Shown here: positions 61,516 to 64,000 of the stretch, piece by piece
How the letters are laid out: every line of letters starts with the position of its first letter
How positions within the stretch are numbered: the first letter of the stretch is position 1
Assembly (NCBI RefSeq): GCF_014656215.1
Contig: NZ_BNBZ01000011.1
Coordinates: 62,001-126,000 of the forward strand
DNA: 64,000 nt
From: Streptomyces zaomyceticus
GTDB taxonomy: Bacteria > Actinomycetota > Actinomycetes > Streptomycetales > Streptomycetaceae
Direction: 5' to 3'
Position numbers and translations under genes: made by a program
The notes under the pieces: generated by a model
What the model saw: only the letters and a program-made list of their open reading frames with translations
Database searches by the model: none
What the model was told of the DNA's origin: nothing

Positions 61516-61834
61516 GCGCACAACTCCGAGCGGTCCGGCGAATTTCGCAACAAGGCTGCTTATCAGTACCTCCGGTAACCCCTCCGTGCCGTCGCCACGG
61601 ACATGATTACCGGATTCCGAATGGCGGGCGGCTCGCGACCAGGCCGCCCGCCTCCGGCATGTCATGACCGTTTGTCAGGGACCCTTCCCCGCGCGACGGC
61701 AACGCCATCGGCGTCGCGTCGAATCCGATGGGCCCGAAGTGGGTTTCCGCCGGCCGGTGCCGCGGAGGTGTTGTGCGGTGAAACGAATCCTGACTCCGAA
61801 TCCTGTACCTCTCCTCCAATCACCTGGAGACCCG
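61516..61834 (+). other. Intergenic region between oxygenase and antiporter genes
   Basis: The 319-bp gap holds a hairpin (61623-61652), a 7-bp inverted repeat CGCGACG/CGTCGCG near 61700 and the antiporter's ribosome site. A small in-frame extension of the antiporter is open back to 61664 but not convincing. Nothing else is seen. Confidence 0.55.
61623..61652 (+). terminator. Hairpin after the oxygenase gene
   Basis: Perfect 10-bp arms GGCGGGCGGC and GCCGCCCGCC with a 10-base loop, 107 bp after the oxygenase stop. Confidence 0.6.
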
Positions 61835-63229
61835 ATGGCAACGAGCGCAATTCGTGACCCGCTTCCCGATATCCTTATCGCCCTTCCCGTGGTGATCCTG
61901 GCCTGCAAGGCCGGAGCGCAGCTGGTGCGTCGCGTCGGCCAGCCGCCCGTGGTGGGCGAGATGCTGGTCGGCATCCTGCTCGGCCCCTCGCTCCTCGGCT
62001 GGGTCTGGCCGGACGCCGCGGCCTGGCTGTTCCCGGCCTCGGTGCTGCCGTACCTCGGCGTGCTGGGCAACCTGGGCCTGCTGGCCTTCATGTTCCTGGT
62101 CGGACTCGAGCTGGATCTCGGCTCGTTGCGCGGCCACAGCAGGACCGCGGTGGCGGTGAGCCAGGCGAGCATCGCCGTACCGCTGCTCCTGGGCTCCCTG
62201 CTCGCGCTGGGCATGTACGGCTCCTTCGCGCCCGACGGCGTGGAGCGGCTGCAGTTCGTCATGTTCATCGCGGTCTCCATGAGCATCACCGCCTTTCCGG
62301 TGCTGGCCCGGATCCTCACCGACCGGGGTCTGTACCGGACGAGGGTGGGCGCGCTGGCGATGGCCTGCGCCGCGGTGGACGACGTCACCGCCTGGTGCCT
62401 GCTGGCCGTGGTGGTCGCCCTGGCCCAGAGCAGCTCGCCCTTCGAGGCCGTGACCACCGCGGTGGCGGCCATCGCCTTCACGCTCGCGATGTACTACGTG
62501 GTACGCCCGGTCCTCGCCCGTTGGGCGGCCCGGGCCGAACGCGCGTACACCGAGAGCGTCGTCCTGATCGTGCTGTTCAGCGGTCTGTGCCTGTCCGCGC
62601 TCGCCACCGACGAGATCGGGGTGCACGCGCTGTTCGGAGCCTTCCTCTTCGGCGTCGTGACCCCGCGCGGAAGCCGGGTGATCGAGCGTCAGGCAGCGCG
62701 CCTGCGGGCCTTCACCGTGCCGGTGCTGCTCCCGCTGTTCTTCGTGACGACCGGCCTGAAGACCGACATGTCCCTGCTGGCGAGCGACCCCCGGCAGTGG
62801 CTGTGGGCGGCCGCGGTGCTCGCGGTGGCCGTGATGGCCAAGTGGGGCGGAGCCGCGAGCTCGGCCCGGGTGGCCGGCCAGAACTGGCGCGACGCCCTGT
62901 CGATCGGCGCGCTGATGAACTGCCGCGGACTGACCGAACTGGTCGTGCTGAACATCGGCCTGAGCCTCGGCGTGATCGGCCCGGACCTCTTCACGATCCT
63001 GGTGCTGATGGCGCTGCTGACCACGGCGGTGACGTCGCCCGCGCTGAGCCTGATCCGCAGGGGAGCTTCCGAGGAGGAGCTGCCCGAGCCCGCCACGGAC
63101 GTGCCCGCCACGGACGCCGAACGCGGCGTGGACGCCACGGGCGCGGCGAACCCCGTGGACGTCTCCGGGCCGGCCGAGCTCGTGGACGCGTCCGGCGGCT
63201 CCGCGCGCCGACCCGCTGCGATCCGCTGA
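61835..63229 (+). CDS. CPA2-family cation/proton antiporter
   Basis: The 464-residue membrane protein has about 12-13 helices of the Kef/NhaA-like Na+/H+ or K+/H+ exchanger fold. Signs are VRRVGQPPVVGEMLVGILLGPSLLG at the N-terminus, LGLLAFMFLVGLELDL, FPVLARILTDRGL and the ion-binding pair in CAAVDDVTAWCLL. The C-terminal 50 residues are a hydrophilic Pro/Ala/Asp tail; there is no RCK/TrkA domain. The ATG follows GGAG at about six bases. Relatives occur both as housekeeping exchangers and in gene clusters for ionophores and other antibiotics, so in this locus it may give self-protection or export. Ion and direction cannot be told from sequence. Confidence 0.85.
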   Translation: MATSAIRDPLPDILIALPVVILACKAGAQLVRRVGQPPVVGEMLVGILLGPSLLGWVWPDAAAWLFPASVLPYLGVLGNLGLLAFMFLVGLELDLGSLRGHSRTAVAVSQASIAVPLLLGSLLALGMYGSFAPDGVERLQFVMFIAVSMSITAFPVLARILTDRGLYRTRVGALAMACAAVDDVTAWCLLAVVVALAQSSSPFEAVTTAVAAIAFTLAMYYVVRPVLARWAARAERAYTESVVLIVLFSGLCLSALATDEIGVHALFGAFLFGVVTPRGSRVIERQAARLRAFTVPVLLPLFFVTTGLKTDMSLLASDPRQWLWAAAVLAVAVMAKWGGAASSARVAGQNWRDALSIGALMNCRGLTELVVLNIGLSLGVIGPDLFTILVLMALLTTAVTSPALSLIRRGASEEELPEPATDVPATDAERGVDATGAANPVDVSGPAELVDASGGSARRPAAIR

Positions 63230-63251
63230 CCCGGCCCCGCCGGGGGCCGGG
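63230..63251 (+). terminator. Hairpin after the antiporter gene
   Basis: Perfect 9-bp arms (CCCGGCCCC and GGGGCCGGG) with a GCCG loop, immediately after the antiporter stop. Confidence 0.65.
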
Positions 63252-63326
63252 CACCTCCGGCGGGCCGCGGAACCCGTGTGCTCGGCCCTCCATCCGCTCC
63301 GCTCAAGGCTCGTAAGGTGAAATCTG

Positions 63327-64000
63327 GTGAGGTTCGCAAAAGGACACGGCACCGAGAACGACTTCGTCATCGTCCCCGACCCCGAGGGACGGCTCGATCT
63401 GACGCCCCGACGGGTGGCCGCACTGTGCAACCGGTACACGGGGATCGGCGCGGACGGGGTGCTGCGGGTGGTGCGCGGCGAGGACGCCGAGTGGTTCATG
63501 GACTACCGCAACGCCGACGGCAGCGTCGCCGAGATGTGCGGCAACGGACTGCGCGTCTTCGCCCGGTACCTGGTGGACCACGGGCTCGCGGCGCCGGGTC
63601 GCTTCGACGTGGCGACCAGGGCCGGACTCCGCACCGTGGAGCTCGGCGCGACGGGCCATGTGACCGCGGACATGGGCCCGGCCCAGGTCCTGGGCATCTC
63701 CACCGCCGGAATCGGGGACCGGCGCGTCCCCGGTCTCCACGTGGCGACCGGAAACCCGCATCTGGCCTGTGTGGTGGAGAGCCCGGTGGAGGCCTTCGAC
63801 CTGAGCAGGGCGCCGGATGTGGACACAGCGCGCTTTCCCGAAGGCGTGAACGTCGAGGTCATCCGGATGGTCGGCAGGCGCTCCGTCGAGATGCGGGTCC
63901 ATGAGCGGGGCGTGGGGACGACGTCGTCCTGCGGGACCGGTGTGGTCGCCTCGGCCGTCGCCGCCGCACAGGCCGAGGGGGAGAACCGGGGCGAGTGGGA
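63327..64000 (+). CDS. Diaminopimelate epimerase-like protein (3' end outside window)
   Basis: 224 residues are visible and the frame runs off the right edge. The two catalytic cysteines of DapF are present: Cys71 (AEMCGNGLRVFAR) and Cys202 (TTSSCGTGVV). So are the substrate contacts Asn11, Asn62, Asn143 (TGNPHL), Asn175 (GVNVE) and Glu193-Arg194 (HERG). The enzyme would interconvert LL- and meso-diaminopimelate, or racemise a related amino acid as some DapF relatives do. The usual GET before the second cysteine motif is GTT here. GTG 63327 is supported by AAGGTGA at about six bases. It lies downstream of accessory genes, not beside miaA/hflX where Streptomyces dapF is usually found, so it may be a second copy. 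Confidence 0.85.
   Translation, partial: MRFAKGHGTENDFVIVPDPEGRLDLTPRRVAALCNRYTGIGADGVLRVVRGEDAEWFMDYRNADGSVAEMCGNGLRVFARYLVDHGLAAPGRFDVATRAGLRTVELGATGHVTADMGPAQVLGISTAGIGDRRVPGLHVATGNPHLACVVESPVEAFDLSRAPDVDTARFPEGVNVEVIRMVGRRSVEMRVHERGVGTTSSCGTGVVASAVAAAQAEGENRGEW

Overview
The window is chromosomal DNA of very high G+C content from a Streptomyces. whiH (sporulation regulator), hrdB (principal sigma factor) and parE lie next to each other, and lexA, nrdR-nrdJ, rnhB, recQ, parC and ptsH follow the conserved order of the Streptomyces chromosome core. Many genes look leaderless, with a -10 hexamer six to eight bases before the start codon. Convergent genes are separated by perfect G+C-rich hairpins. 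No tRNA, rRNA, insertion sequence, integrase or CRISPR array was seen.

Layout: 1-3.3 kb holds an NRPS-independent siderophore locus (two IucA/IucC synthetases around an acyltransferase; the first is cut by the window edge). 3.4-10.3 kb holds DNA repair and nucleotide supply: a DinG/XPD-type helicase, lexA with its own SOS box, and nrdR-nrdJ with two NrdR boxes 31 bp apart. 10.4-19 kb is a stress and resistance stretch: TerD, arylamine N-acetyltransferase, a TetR/ABC-F pair around a perfect palindrome, a phosphatase, an ADP-ribosylglycohydrolase, and a TetR/MFS pair around two identical-arm operators. 19-31.3 kb holds rnhB, two unknown proteins, a RecQ helicase fused to a phosphoribosyltransferase-like tail, a DUF4192 protein, a glycogen-debranching-like protein, an NrtR-type Nudix regulator, a fused ABC transporter and whiH. 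31.5-37.2 kb holds hrdB, a secreted trypsin-like protease, a small Zn-ribbon protein and parE.

37.2-45.4 kb holds a NarL-type two-component system, a DUF485/sodium-solute symporter operon, a CitA/CitB-type two-component system that probably serves the symporter, and a COG0523 GTPase. 45.4-59.1 kb is core again: parC, a pair of M16 peptidases (only the first keeps the zinc site), an M23 peptidase preceded by a ydaO-type c-di-AMP riboswitch, a GntR regulator, ptsH, a GNAT/acyl-CoA-synthetase fusion, a DUF5998 protein, a nucleotide pyrophosphatase-like enzyme and thymidine kinase.

59.2-64 kb looks accessory and is the most interesting part. A LuxR-type regulator faces a 49-residue hydrophobic peptide ending in DSQWG. 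These are followed by a phytanoyl-CoA-dioxygenase-fold enzyme whose iron-binding motif is H-V-G instead of H-x-D (the replacement known from Fe/2-oxoglutarate halogenases), a CPA2-type cation/proton antiporter, and a diaminopimelate-epimerase-like gene running off the end. I infer the edge of an uncharacterised specialised-metabolite locus under local regulation, possibly involving the small peptide. No tools were used, so all family assignments come from reading motifs.
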